A DNA stretch of 64,000 nucleotides from Rhodococcoides kroppenstedtii (GCF_900111805.1 NZ_FOJN01000008.1:124001-188000), one strand, 5' to 3'. Positions 7,898 to 15,867 are shown, numbered from the stretch's first letter. Notes: generated by a model not told the origin, from the letters alone. Numbers and translations are program-made.

Positions 7898-9001
7898 TCA
7901 CGATTCCTTGCTCTGGGATACCGGCGCGATCGGCGAGGAGGTGAAACGCCTGCGGAGAGCGAGAGAGACGTACACCAGGCCCACTAGGACAGGTACTTCG
8001 ATCAACGGTCCGACGACGCCGGCGAGGGCCTGGCCGGACGTGGCGCCGTACGTGGCGATTGCGACGGCAATGGCGAGCTCGAAGTTGTTGCCCGCCGCGG
8101 TGAACGCCAGGGTGGTGGTTCGCTCGTAGCCCAGGCCCATCGCTGCGCCGAGTGCGTATCCGCCGCCCCACATCACCGCGAAGTACACCAGCAGCGGCAG
8201 TGCGATACGGACGACGTCGAGGGGCTGGGAGGTGATGCGGTCGCCCTGCAGGGCGAAGAGAACGACGATGGTGAACAGCAGCCCGTAGAGTGCCCACGGC
8301 CCGATCTTCGGGATGAACGAGGTCTCGTACCAGTCGCGGCCCTTGGCGCGTTCCCCGAAGTGGCGCGAAGCGAATCCGGCGATCAACGGGATGCCCAGGA
8401 AGATCAGGACGGACTTCGCGATCTGCCACGGCGATGCCTCGATGGTGGTCTGGTCGAGGCCGAGCCAGCCGGGGAGAACCGAGAGGTAGAACCAGCCGAG
8501 GACGGCGAACATGACCACCTGGAAGACCGAGTTGATCGCCACGAGGACGGCTGCGGCTTCGCGGTCGCCGCAGGCGAGGTCGTTCCAGATGATGACCATC
8601 GCGATGCACCGGGCGAGCCCGACGATGATGAGGCCGGTGCGGTACTCGGGCAGGTCGGGAAGGAACAGCCAGGCGAGGGCGAACATCAACGCCGGTCCCA
8701 AGATCCAGTTCAGGGCAAGGGAACCGAGCAGGAGCTTCTTGTCGCCGGTGACGGTGTCGAGCCGGTCGTAGCGGACCTTGGCCAGCACCGGGTACATCAT
8801 GATCAGCAGGCCGATCGCGATGGGGAGCGAGACGCCGTCGACGGAGATGGACGACAGCGCGTCGTCCATCCCCGGAACCAAGCGACCGAGCAGCAGTCCG
8901 AGGACCATCGCGACGCCGATCCAGACCGGCAGGAAACGATCGAGCGTGGACAGCTTGCCGACGACGGCGGGGTGGACGGCGGTGTTCGCCGCGGTGCTCA
9001 C
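7898..9001 (-). CDS. acr3: Acr3-type arsenite efflux transporter
   Basis: 367 residues with about ten membrane segments, the standard Acr3 (BART superfamily) size. The signature GLARCIAMVIIWNDLACGD contains the conserved Cys required for As(III) transport in this family. The C-terminal half has FTAAGNNFELAIAVAIA, also conserved. The GTG start overlaps the stop of arsR by four bases (GTGA), so regulator and pump are translationally coupled. It pumps arsenite, and possibly antimonite, out of the cell. The first residues are hydrophilic, then LDRFLPVWIGVAMVLGLLLG begins the membrane part. Confidence 0.95.
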   Translation of the reverse strand: MSTAANTAVHPAVVGKLSTLDRFLPVWIGVAMVLGLLLGRLVPGMDDALSSISVDGVSLPIAIGLLIMMYPVLAKVRYDRLDTVTGDKKLLLGSLALNWILGPALMFALAWLFLPDLPEYRTGLIIVGLARCIAMVIIWNDLACGDREAAAVLVAINSVFQVVMFAVLGWFYLSVLPGWLGLDQTTIEASPWQIAKSVLIFLGIPLIAGFASRHFGERAKGRDWYETSFIPKIGPWALYGLLFTIVVLFALQGDRITSQPLDVVRIALPLLVYFAVMWGGGYALGAAMGLGYERTTTLAFTAAGNNFELAIAVAIATYGATSGQALAGVVGPLIEVPVLVGLVYVSLALRRRFTSSPIAPVSQSKES

Positions 9002-9399
9002 GCCGTCACCAGCCCGGTGTCGGAGACGTCCGAGTCGTCCGCGGTGGGATCTGCAGCGGCGAGCACCGCCGACAACTGTTGCAGCGCAGCGGGAACGACC
9101 CAGTAGTAGACCCAGGTTCCGCGGCGCTCGCAGTCCAGGAGGCCGGCCTCGCGAAGCACCTTGAGGTGGTGGGAGATGGTCGGCTGCGACAGGTCGAACG
9201 AGCCGGAGATGTCGCAGACGCAGGCCTCGCCGTTCTCGTGGCTGGCCACCAGGCTCAATAGGCGCAGACGGGCCGGGTCGCCCAGTGCCTTGAACATCCG
9301 CGCGAGATCACCGGCCCAGTCGGTGGTCAGAGGTTCGCGGGTCAGCGGTGAACAGCATCCGCCGCTGGTCGCTGGGACGGCCACGGTTTGCTTCGACAC
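8998..9399 (-). CDS. arsR: ArsR-family arsenic repressor (copy 2), operon leader
   Basis: 133 residues. Winged-helix signature FKALGDPARLRLLSLVA, then DLSQPTISHHLKVLREAGLL. Counted from GTG 9399, a Cys pair falls at residues 15-16 and CVC at 60-62. This is the same three-Cys layout as the first ArsR of this window and as Corynebacterium ArsR. Outside these parts the two regulators differ clearly, so they are not a recent duplication. It leads the arsR-acr3-arsC-arsO operon and overlaps acr3 by four bases. It likely represses its own operon through the dyad just upstream. Confidence 0.93.
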   Translation of the reverse strand: MSKQTVAVPATSGGCCSPLTREPLTTDWAGDLARMFKALGDPARLRLLSLVASHENGEACVCDISGSFDLSQPTISHHLKVLREAGLLDCERRGTWVYYWVVPAALQQLSAVLAAADPTADDSDVSDTGLVTA

Positions 9400-9408
9400 C
9401 CGTCTATA

Positions 9409-9434
9409 TTGACGATTGGTGAATCGACGGTCAA
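9409..9434. promoter_or_regulatory. Probable ArsR operator before the arsR-acr3-arsC-arsO operon
   Basis: TTGACGAT (9409-9416) faces ATCGACGGTCAA (9423-9434), an imperfect inverted repeat that starts ten bases upstream of the arsR GTG. Its sequence differs from the ATAT-type boxes in front of arsI, so the two regulators may have separate targets. Assignment is by position and symmetry only. Confidence 0.4.
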
Positions 9435-9597
9435 GTGCATCGACGCTCTCGGGCCCGAAGCCACTCGACCCGAGGGTCTTTCGTTGCCTCCGTCGATGTC
9501 CCTCGTCGCTGACGAGGCCGCACTGCTGCGCGCGACGATGACGTCGTGAACATCGTCGATCGCGACGATCCCTGCGGAGCGACAGGAGCGAAGCCCC

Positions 9598-9692
9598 ATG
9601 GCATCGAGACGCATCGTGGTCGCCACTGCCAGCCGTCACGGCGCCACCGCCGAAATCGGTGAGCGCATCGCCCGCGTCCTCGTCGACGAGGC
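9598..9692 (+). pseudogene. 5' fragment of a flavodoxin/HemG-like gene
   Basis: An ATG with AGGAG upstream opens a frame that reads IVVATASRHGATAEIGERIA and then a short helix. This is the FMN-phosphate-binding start of flavodoxin-domain proteins (menaquinone-dependent protoporphyrinogen-oxidase type), where T/S-x-HG-x-T contacts FMN. After about 32 codons the similarity ends abruptly at 9690-9693. There the sequence becomes the reversed start of an XRE gene. The gene is thus cut to a fifth of its normal length and cannot give a working protein. Confidence 0.65.
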
Positions 9693-9716
9693 CAGCTCGG
9701 GTAGGCGGTTCCGCAC
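9693..9716 (-). pseudogene. First eight codons of an XRE regulator, cut at a junction
   Basis: The frame from GTG 9716 reads MRNRLPEL, identical to the first eight residues of the intact XRE regulator at 14342-14548. It then enters the reversed flavodoxin fragment. Upstream lies a close copy of the same membrane-protein gene that precedes the intact XRE gene. A deletion or inversion therefore removed the rest of this regulator and fused its start to another gene's start. Confidence 0.7.
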
Positions 9717-9722
9717 CCCGCG

Positions 9723-10211
9723 TCAGCCTCGCCGCCGCAGGACGAGGTACCGCAGCCCGAACGAGCCCATGGCCACGACGAGCACCGACGCGAGCGCCAC
9801 GGAGGCGGGCATGTCGAATCCGGTCAGTGACACCACGGTCGCCGCCGTTCCGGTGACGAGCAAGACGTCGGTGAACGCTCCGCTCGCCGCGCGGTCGTGC
9901 CGGACGCTCTCGATCGACCGATCGGGATCTCGCGGAGCGCCGGAGATCGTGTTCCTGTCGACCGCCACCACCCAGGCCAGGCCGGCTGCGGCCCAGCCGA
10001 AGGCGAACGCCATGGCGAGCTGTCCGACGCCGGCGGGAGTGCCGATGGAACCGGTGTCCACGACGACGACCGCGACGACCACCGCGACGACGACACCGAT
10101 GGGAACCGCCAGCCACAGGGCGGACAGGTGATGGGAGCCGACCGTCGTTCGGCCCCAGCGACTTCGCGATGCGTCAGCTGTCGATGCGGTGTCGATTCCC
10201 GGATCGTCCAC
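9723..10211 (-). CDS. Small membrane protein, paralogue A (DUF-type, XRE-linked)
   Basis: 162 residues from GTG 10211. A polar N-terminus of about 30 residues precedes four predicted membrane segments (VPIGVVVAVVVAVVVVDTG; AMAFAFGWAAAGLAWVVAV; a TDVLLVTGTAATVVSLTGF segment; SVALASVLVVAMGSFGLRY). The two halves are joined by a charged stretch, PDRSIESVRHDRAASGAF. By eye about three quarters of residues match the protein at 14555-15046. I do not recognise a named family. Two-gene units of a small membrane protein and a short Cro/CI-like regulator are common in actinobacteria, and here the partner regulator is cut off after eight codons. Function unknown. Confidence 0.75.
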   Translation of the reverse strand: MDDPGIDTASTADASRSRWGRTTVGSHHLSALWLAVPIGVVVAVVVAVVVVDTGSIGTPAGVGQLAMAFAFGWAAAGLAWVVAVDRNTISGAPRDPDRSIESVRHDRAASGAFTDVLLVTGTAATVVSLTGFDMPASVALASVLVVAMGSFGLRYLVLRRRG

Positions 10212-10230
10212 CGCGGTTCTCTTCGCTCGG

Positions 10231-10284
10231 TGTCACGTGTGCTCGACGCGTGCCGACAGGGTCGCATGTCAAGCGTGCTTGACA
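10231..10284. promoter_or_regulatory. XRE-type operator pair before paralogue A
   Basis: TGTCAAGC-GT-GCTTGACA at 10267-10284 is a perfect 8-2-8 palindrome, identical to the distal site before paralogue B. The proximal copy at 10231-10248 (TGTCACGTGTGCTCGACG) has lost part of its symmetry compared with the matching site at 15066-15083. Spacing between the two sites is 36 bp in both loci. The intact XRE regulator at 14342-14548 is the natural candidate to bind them. Confidence 0.6.
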
Positions 10285-10303
10285 CAAGGGGACGGCGTCG
10301 AGC

Positions 10304-10864
10304 TCACCGGCCCATCGTGTGGAACTCGGCGTTGGGCACGACCCCGGTCAGATGTGCGAGACGGTTCGACGCGGCGAAGAACGCCGTGATCGCACCCACG
10401 TCCCAGATCTCCTCGTTCGAGAGACCGGCTGCTCGAGCGGCGTCGACGTCGTTGTCGGAGAAGCGTTCCGGTGTCCTGGTCAGAGCGAGCGCCACATCGA
10501 CGATGGCGCGCTCCCGATCGGTCAATCGCGCCTGCTCCGGATTGGTGGCGACCCGGTCGGCGATATGAGGATCCTTCGTCCGTACCCGGAGGATGGCGCC
10601 GTGGGCGACCACGCAGTACACGCATCGGTTGGCCCCGGAGGAGGCCACCACGACCAGTTCTCGCTCGGCCTTGGTGAGCGGCCCGGGCTGATCCATCAGA
10701 AGATCGTGATAGTCGAAGAATGCTCGCATCTCGTTCGGTCGGTGGCCGAGCGCGCGAAAGATGTTGGGCACGAACCCCGATTTCTCGACGATCGGGTCGA
10801 TCCGCTCCCGGAGGTCCGCGGGAAGTTCGCCGATCTCGGTCAGGGGGAAACGGCTCTCGTTCAT
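10304..10864 (-). CDS. AhpD-like peroxidase-related carboxymuconolactone decarboxylase family protein
   Basis: 186 residues from ATG 10864, chosen because GGAGG sits seven bases upstream. The core CVYCVVAHGAILR carries the CxxC-x3-H motif of AhpD-like alkylhydroperoxidase proteins, near residue 80. The flanking helices (ELVVVASSGANRCVYC, and DVGAITAFFAASNRLAHLTGV) match the peroxidase-related subgroup. Likely role: thiol-based peroxide reduction in the cytoplasm, with an unknown electron donor. The truncated MFS gene lies upstream on the same strand and ends 58 bases before this start, so they may once have been co-transcribed. Confidence 0.85.
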   Translation of the reverse strand: MNESRFPLTEIGELPADLRERIDPIVEKSGFVPNIFRALGHRPNEMRAFFDYHDLLMDQPGPLTKAERELVVVASSGANRCVYCVVAHGAILRVRTKDPHIADRVATNPEQARLTDRERAIVDVALALTRTPERFSDNDVDAARAAGLSNEEIWDVGAITAFFAASNRLAHLTGVVPNAEFHTMGR

Positions 10865-10922
10865 GGGACCTCCGGTGGTGCGACGTTGGGGCACTGTGTA
10901 CGTGAACGGTAGAACAGCCGTC

Positions 10923-12317
10923 TCAGTGCTCGCCGGCATCGTCGCGTTGGCCGGCGGGGATTGCCCGCATGATCAGCCACGCGGCGCCGCCGGCCACGAC
11001 CATCAGGCATGCCGCGACGGCAGACGTGAGGACCACCCCGCCGGTGAAGGCGTTCGCTGCCGAGTCGAGCAGTCCGTCGGCCCGGGCGGTCGGCAGTCGG
11101 TCCGCCACGGTGCGGGCGCCACCGAGAGTCTCACTCGCCGCCGACGTGTCCAGCCCGGCGCTGTCGGGCGTGACGACGTCGGCGCGGTACTTCGCCAACA
11201 GGATCGCGCCGAGCACCGATGTGCCGGTGACGGCGCCGATCTCGTAGGCCGTCTCCGAGATCGCGGCCGCTGCACCGGCCTTCTCCGGAGGAGCCGTCGA
11301 CAGGATCATGTCGTTGGAAATGGTCTCGGCCACTCCGATACCTCCACCGAGGACAGCAAACGCGATCACGAAGGGCCACACCGCTGTCGGCTCGGCGAAC
11401 ACCGCGATCGTTCCGTACCCTAGCGCCGCCAGGGTCATTCCTGCGGAGATGATCACCGCCGGCCGCAGTACCCGCGCCAGGAGCACCGCCAAGAGACCGG
11501 CGGCGATCATCGCCAGAATGCCCGGCACCAGGCGAAGCCCTGCCTGCATGGGGCCCAGCCCGACGACGAGCTGGAGGTGTTGCGAAACGAAGTACAGGAA
11601 TCCGACGAGCGCGAAGATCGAGAGCAGGTTGACCACCACGGCGCCGGCGAACGCGGGCACGGTGAACAGGCGGACGTCGAACATGGGGTCGGGCCGCCGG
11701 AGCTGACGGCGGACGAACAGCCACACGGCCAGCGCGCCGATCACTGCGGGCACGGCGGTTCCCGACCAACTTCCGCCGTTCGCCGAGTCCTTGATCGCGT
11801 ACACGATCGGGGTCAGCGCGAGCAGGGACAGGGCGATGCTGACCGCGTCGACACGTGCGGGGTGCGGATCCTTGGATTCGGGCACCAGAGCGGGTGCGAG
11901 CAGCAACAGGGGAACGAGAAGGGGGACCGCGAACAGGAACACCGAGCCCCACCAGAAGTGCTCCAGCAGAAACCCGCCGACGACCGGTCCCATGGCGGCT
12001 CCCGCGCCGATGGAGGCGGACCAGATCGCGATGGCCAGGCGGCGCTCGGATCGATCGGTGAACAGATTGCGCAGCAGAGACAGGGTCGCGGGCATCAAGG
12101 TGGCACCGAACAGGCCGAGGCCGACGCGTGCTGCGATCAGGATCTCGGCGGACTGGGAGTAGGCCGCGACGACGGATACGGCGGCGAAGCCGGTCGCGCC
12201 GACGAGAAGCAGTCGTCGCCGTCCGATGCGATCGCCCAGGCTTCCCATCGCGACGAGGAGCCCTGCCAGAACCAGCGGGTAGGAATCGATGATCCAGAGT
12301 TGTTGCGTCCCAGTAGG
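10923..12317 (-). pseudogene. DHA2-type MFS drug transporter lacking its N-terminus
   Basis: The frame encodes about 460 residues of an EmrB/QacA-like (14-TM, DHA2) exporter, with motif A GSLGDRIGRRRLLL. The coding match continues upstream of the first ATG (12248) into QQLWIIDSYPLVLAGLLVAM, the second membrane helix of this family. At about 12317 it stops, and the reversed fragment of a tetR gene begins. The first helix and all start signals are gone. Translation from the internal ATG at 12248 would give a 441-residue protein without the first two helices, which is unlikely to work. Confidence 0.8.
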
Positions 12318-12319
12318 TT

Positions 12320-12667
12320 GCGGCCGAGGACGTCCGACGGATGCGAGCGCACCCAGAGGGCGCTGCGGTCTATCACCTCCGCACCTCGACGTTCCACGAC
12401 ACTCCCGTCGACCGCGCCGTGGTGGCCACCATGCGCCTCAGTCAGGGGTCGAATGCGGTCGCGCAGCAGACCCTCGCGCGAATTCGGCAATCCTGGCTCG
12501 ACGTGTTGAACGAGCAGATCGCCGATCCTGCCGTGGCGGAGGCCGTCCTTCTCATGGGGGACGGCCTCTACTTCGCCGCGGCCTCGACCGGACCGTACGG
12601 CCGGCCCCCCGACAACATCGACGCGCTCGTCGAGGTCGCGCAGAGGCTCGTCGACGCTCGATTCTGA
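12320..12667 (+). pseudogene. C-terminal part of a TetR regulator (HTH half missing)
   Basis: The open frame encodes about 115 residues ending LVEVAQRLVDARF. It includes GAAVYHLRTSTFHDTPVDR and VAEAVLLMGDGLYFAAAS, which resemble the ligand-binding half of TetR repressors. An in-frame TAG at 12314-12316 closes it upstream, and no helix-turn-helix is encoded. Its missing start faces the missing start of the MFS gene, so one deletion took both 5' ends and the shared promoter of a typical divergent tetR-exporter pair. Confidence 0.7.
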
Positions 12668-12737
12668 CGTGTGGAACGTGGACGGTCAGCTTTCGACCGA
12701 GGAGTCGACAGTCCACGACACAGGGCAGTCAGGAGCG

Positions 12738-13637
12738 TCAGCTGTCGAAGACGTAGGCCTCGTCGTCGGGCTTCACGAGGTCGTGATCGCGCAGGATCAC
12801 CGAGAGCGCAGGGTCCGTGTCCGCGCACGCCATGTCGAAGGAGTCACGACCCAGCTCGTCGGTGTACTCGATGTCCAGGACGACATCGTAGTGCTCGGTG
12901 TAGTCGGCGCATTCCTCGAACTCGATGCAGGACTCGGTGATCGCGAAGTCGTATCCCGCGCTGCGGAGCTAGCCCGCCCGGTCGGCCGTGTTCTTCTGGG
13001 CGATGGCCAGGCCGGCCCGGTGAGCGGTGTCGGCGAACAGCCGTGCCAGGGCCAGGTTGTCGTCGGCGCTCAGCATGTCGTTCGAGCGGGTGTAGGAGTC
13101 GAGGTTGTCGATCTCCACCGCCTTGTAGCCGTCGTTCCGGCATTGCTCGATCCACGGAGCGACGACGGCCGCGAGGGCGGAACGCTTGGCGTCGGTGGAG
13201 GTGTCGTAGACGTACTCGTCCGGCCACCCGAGGTCCACCAGCGGCTCGCCGTCGACCCGCAGCACCAGATCGGGATTCGCGTCGGCGAAGGACTCGGACT
13301 CCGCCGGCTGCGTCTGGAAACCGTTGACGTAGCAGATGTCGTACCCGGCGTCCGCGGGCCGATCGGTGCGGTCGCGGGCGACCACCGTCACGCCGGGCGG
13401 CGGGGGATACCCGCCGCCGAGCTGGTAGTCGAACGCGGAGCCGGGGAGCGGCAGCGTGACACCGCCGTGGCCGACGACAGAACTGCCGGCAGTGCCGGTG
13501 GTGTCGGCGGTGACGGTGTCGTCGCCCTGTCCGGCGTCCGCGTCGTCGCCGAGGGAACACCCCGACACGGAGACGAGCAGGCAGGCGGAGACGAGCAGGA
13601 CAGCACAAGAGAACGGGCGGAGCACAGCGCCTCGCAT
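12738..13637 (-). pseudogene. GH114-type secreted glycosidase, interrupted by an in-frame TAG
   Basis: The frame from ATG 13637 starts with a lipoprotein signal (LLVSACLLVSVSGCS). It continues as a TM1410/GH114-like (endo-alpha-1,4-polygalactosaminidase) domain: GYDICYVNGFQTQPAE, WPDEYVYDTS, the acidic strand KAVEIDNLDSY, then AIAQKNTADRAG. A TAG at 12969-12971 ends translation at 223 residues. The same frame then runs on for 76 codons (GYDFAITESCIEFEECADY and on to a TGA at 12738) with clear family similarity. A single base change from CAG or GAG would explain it. Without the last 76 residues the barrel would be incomplete. Confidence 0.75.
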
Positions 13638-14049
13638 TCGGTTCGGATGCCCCGCCTCGAGCTGCTCTCTGGCGACCGGTGCAGACGCGCGGTCTGCTGG
13701 ACCCTCCGATGACGGTCGGAGTTTAGCCTCCGACCGCTGCGGCGTCGCGGGATCCCGTGGTGACCGCCGAGGGGTGCCCGGTCGCGTTCGAACGGGACGA
13801 GGTGCCTGCCCGCCGTAGAGAGGCGGCGAACGCGGTGTCGAGGACCCGGTCGGGGACGAAGTTCCCCTCCGCGATCGTCGTTGCCGCACAACGCATGTGC
13901 GACGAGTTCCTCGTCCTCGTGGTCGACGCCCTCGCCGAGCGGAACGCGCAGCGCTGCGCGGCGGTGCTGCTGACCGGCGCCCACGGTGCAGGCGGTCTGG
14001 AGTCGATTTGTCAATCGTTCGATCCTGATACCTGTACCTACGCTCGACG
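13638..14049. other. 412-base stretch without a convincing gene
   Basis: No intact gene is seen between the GH114 start and the MBL fragment. On the plus strand, 13849-14010 can be read as a helix-rich segment (VAAQRMCDEFLVLVVDALAE, then LLTGAHGAGGLE) reminiscent of the C-terminal end of a TetR regulator. It has no start or HTH, so it may be one more gene remnant. Evidence for this is weak. Confidence 0.3.
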
Positions 14050-14223
14050 TCAGGCGAACGCGAGCCGATCCGCGAGCCCGGCCTCGCGGAAACGCGCCAC
14101 GAGGTCGTCTGCACCTTCCGTGAAGTGGCTCCACCCCTCGTAGTGCGTCGGGACGATCGTGGCGTTCGGCATCAGCGCCGCTGCCCGGGCGGCGAGTGCG
14201 CTGTCGAGCGCACAGAAGTCCCC
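14050..14223 (-). pseudogene. C-terminal fragment of an MBL-fold metallo-hydrolase
   Basis: About 57 residues remain, ending at TGA 14050. They read LMPNATIVPTHYEGWSHFTE and then DDLVARFREAGLADRLAFA. This is the C-terminal end of UlaG-like metallo-beta-lactamase-fold hydrolases, in which the His of PTHYEGW is conserved. An in-frame TGA lies immediately upstream at about 14224, and the N-terminal metal-binding motif HxHxDH is absent. The gene is a remnant. The 118 bases between it and the XRE gene hold nothing I can assign. Confidence 0.65.
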
Positions 14224-14341
14224 GCGTCACGTCGGGGGCACGCGCGGTCCGAGCCGATCGCCCGATTCCGTTGCGGTGCAGGAGTGGTCCGCAGGAAGCA
14301 GCCTTCGGTGGGGACGGCAGCGTCCGGGTGACGGAGCGCAC

Positions 14342-14548
14342 TCACTCCTGCGTGGATTCGGCGTCGTCGAAGATGGCCTCGATGGGGCACTCGAAAACGC
14401 GAGCCAGACGGAACGCCAGGGGCAGGGAGGGGTCGAAGCGACCGCGCTCGATGGAGATGACGGTCTGGCGCGAGACGCCGAGCGCGTCGGCCAACTGCTG
14501 CTGCGACCAGGTGCGCTCTCGCCGTAGTTCGGGCAGTCGGTTCCGCAC
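14342..14548 (-). CDS. XRE/Cro-CI-type small regulator
   Basis: 68 residues from GTG 14548. It is a single helix-turn-helix: LRRERTWSQQQLADALGVSR, then QTVISIERGRFDPSLPLAF and a short tail, LARVFECPIEAIFDD. This is the YozG/short Cro-like group, which usually pairs with a small membrane protein. The membrane-protein gene ends six bases upstream, so both are in one transcript. The regulator likely represses its own unit at the TGTCAAGC-N2-GCTTGACA sites. Because the sister unit near 9.7 kb has lost its regulator, this protein may control both. Confidence 0.85.
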   Translation of the reverse strand: MRNRLPELRRERTWSQQQLADALGVSRQTVISIERGRFDPSLPLAFRLARVFECPIEAIFDDAESTQE

Positions 14549-14554
14549 CCCGCG

Positions 14555-15046
14555 TCAGCCTCGCCGCTGCAGAACGGCGTACCGCAGGCCGAACGAGCCC
14601 ATGGCCAGGGCCACCACCGACGCGAGTGCCACGGCGGTGGGCATCTCGAATCCGGTCAGCGCCACCACCGTCGTCGCCGTACCGGTCACGAGCAGGACGT
14701 CCCCGAACGCACCGCTCGCCGCGCGGTCGTGCCAGACGCTCTCGATCGAGCGCTCGGGATCACGCGGAGCGCCGTCGAGCGTGTTCCGGTCGACCGTCAG
14801 TACCCAGGCCAGGGCGGCCGCGGCCCAACCGAAGGCGAATGCCATCGCGAGCCCTCCGACGACCGCAGGGGTGCCGGCGGTACCGGTGGCCACGACGACA
14901 GTCGCGACGACCACCGCCACGACGACGCCGATCGGAATCGCGACCAGCAGAGCGGACACGTTCTTCGTACCGACAGTCGTTCGGCCCCAACGGCTTCGCG
15001 AGACGTCAGCGGTGGACGTCGAGTCGGTTCCCGGATCGTTGTCCAC
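14555..15046 (-). CDS. Small membrane protein, paralogue B (XRE-linked)
   Basis: 163 residues from GTG 15046. The layout is the same as paralogue A at 9723-10211: polar N-terminus (DVSRSRWGRTTVGTKN), four membrane segments, and a charged loop, PERSIESVWHDRAASGAFGD, between the second and third. It is first in a two-gene unit with the XRE regulator. No catalytic motif is visible. It could be a sensor or partner that sequesters the regulator, but that is a guess from gene pairing. Confidence 0.78.
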   Translation of the reverse strand: MDNDPGTDSTSTADVSRSRWGRTTVGTKNVSALLVAIPIGVVVAVVVATVVVATGTAGTPAVVGGLAMAFAFGWAAAALAWVLTVDRNTLDGAPRDPERSIESVWHDRAASGAFGDVLLVTGTATTVVALTGFEMPTAVALASVVALAMGSFGLRYAVLQRRG

Positions 15047-15065
15047 GGTGGCGCCCTTCGCTCGG

Positions 15066-15119
15066 TGTCAAGTGTGCTTGACGCTCGCCGACAGTGTTGC
15101 ATGTCAAGCGTGCTTGACA
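15066..15119. promoter_or_regulatory. XRE-type operator pair before paralogue B
   Basis: Two dyads, 36 bp centre to centre: TGTCAAGTGTGCTTGACG (15066-15083) and the perfect palindrome TGTCAAGC-GT-GCTTGACA (15102-15119). On the minus strand the distal site also supplies a TTGACA -35 element for the membrane-protein/XRE transcript. Both sites recur before paralogue A. Confidence 0.6.
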
Positions 15120-15141
15120 CAAGGTCGTTCGGCGACCGGAA

Positions 15142-15786
15142 TCATCCGGAACGCGGGGTCGATCCGTCGGCCGTGACCGCATCGACCACGGCGATGGCGT
15201 CGGTCGCACCCAGGCCGGCGATGACCAGGGCCACGACGGCGACATCGCGCGCCGGGTCGGCCGAGTTCCCGGCATCCGCGTCGGCGAGCAGGTCGAGTGT
15301 CGCCCCGTCGGTCAGCGTCACGATGGTGCTGGGCGGCAGGTAGGCCGGGAAGAGCCCCGACCGTTGCCCTGCTTCGACCAGGTCGAGCGACAACTCGCGG
15401 CCGGGGGCCAACAGTTCCAGCACGCGATCGTCGCCCAGTTCCTGCCGCCCGATGCCGAGCAGTGCCCGGTAGCGGCCCGCGACGGGCCAGGTGATCATGG
15501 CGAGAGCTGCGACCGCGCGATCCGGTTCCGCGGGCAGGGCCGCACGCGCCGGGATGATCGCGGTCAGGTCGGCGGCGGCCGATTCCGCGATGCCCACGAT
15601 CAGATCGTGCCGAGTCGGGAAGTGGCCGTAGATGGTTCGCCGCGCTATTCCTCCTGCGGCCGCGATGTCCGCGATGCTCGCGTCGGGCTGTCTCCCCAGG
15701 ACGTCGATGGCCGCGTCGATCACGATCTGCCGTTTCGACGTGGTTCCGCGCCTACCGGCGCCCGCCGTCGAGTTGTCCGTCACCAC
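15142..15786 (-). CDS. TetR-family repressor of the adjacent MFS exporter
   Basis: 214 residues. The N-terminal HTH is clear: KRQIVIDAAIDVLGRQPDAS, then IADIAAAGGIARRTIYGHFP. The C-terminal ligand domain is variable. It diverges from the DHA2 exporter gene at 15868. Two strong 22-bp palindromes fill the space between them, the standard arrangement for a drug-efflux repressor. The start is a GTG at 15786, with a second GTG directly after it. Ligand unknown. Confidence 0.9.
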   Translation of the reverse strand: MVTDNSTAGAGRRGTTSKRQIVIDAAIDVLGRQPDASIADIAAAGGIARRTIYGHFPTRHDLIVGIAESAAADLTAIIPARAALPAEPDRAVAALAMITWPVAGRYRALLGIGRQELGDDRVLELLAPGRELSLDLVEAGQRSGLFPAYLPPSTIVTLTDGATLDLLADADAGNSADPARDVAVVALVIAGLGATDAIAVVDAVTADGSTPRSG

Positions 15787-15798
15787 CCGATCATCCCC

Positions 15799-15847
15799 AC
15801 TTGCACACTGTTGTGCAAGTGGCTAACTTGCACATTGCTGTGCAAGT
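15799..15847. promoter_or_regulatory. Double TetR operator between tetR and the MFS gene
   Basis: Two near-identical 22-bp sites: ACTTGCACA-N4-TGTGCAAGT at 15799-15820 and at 15826-15847. The 9-bp arms are perfect in both, with spacers CTGT and TTGC. Centres are 27 bp apart. They cover the region where the exporter promoter must lie, consistent with tight repression of both divergent genes. Confidence 0.8.
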
Positions 15848-15867
15848 CGATACGGAGGGAGTGCGGG

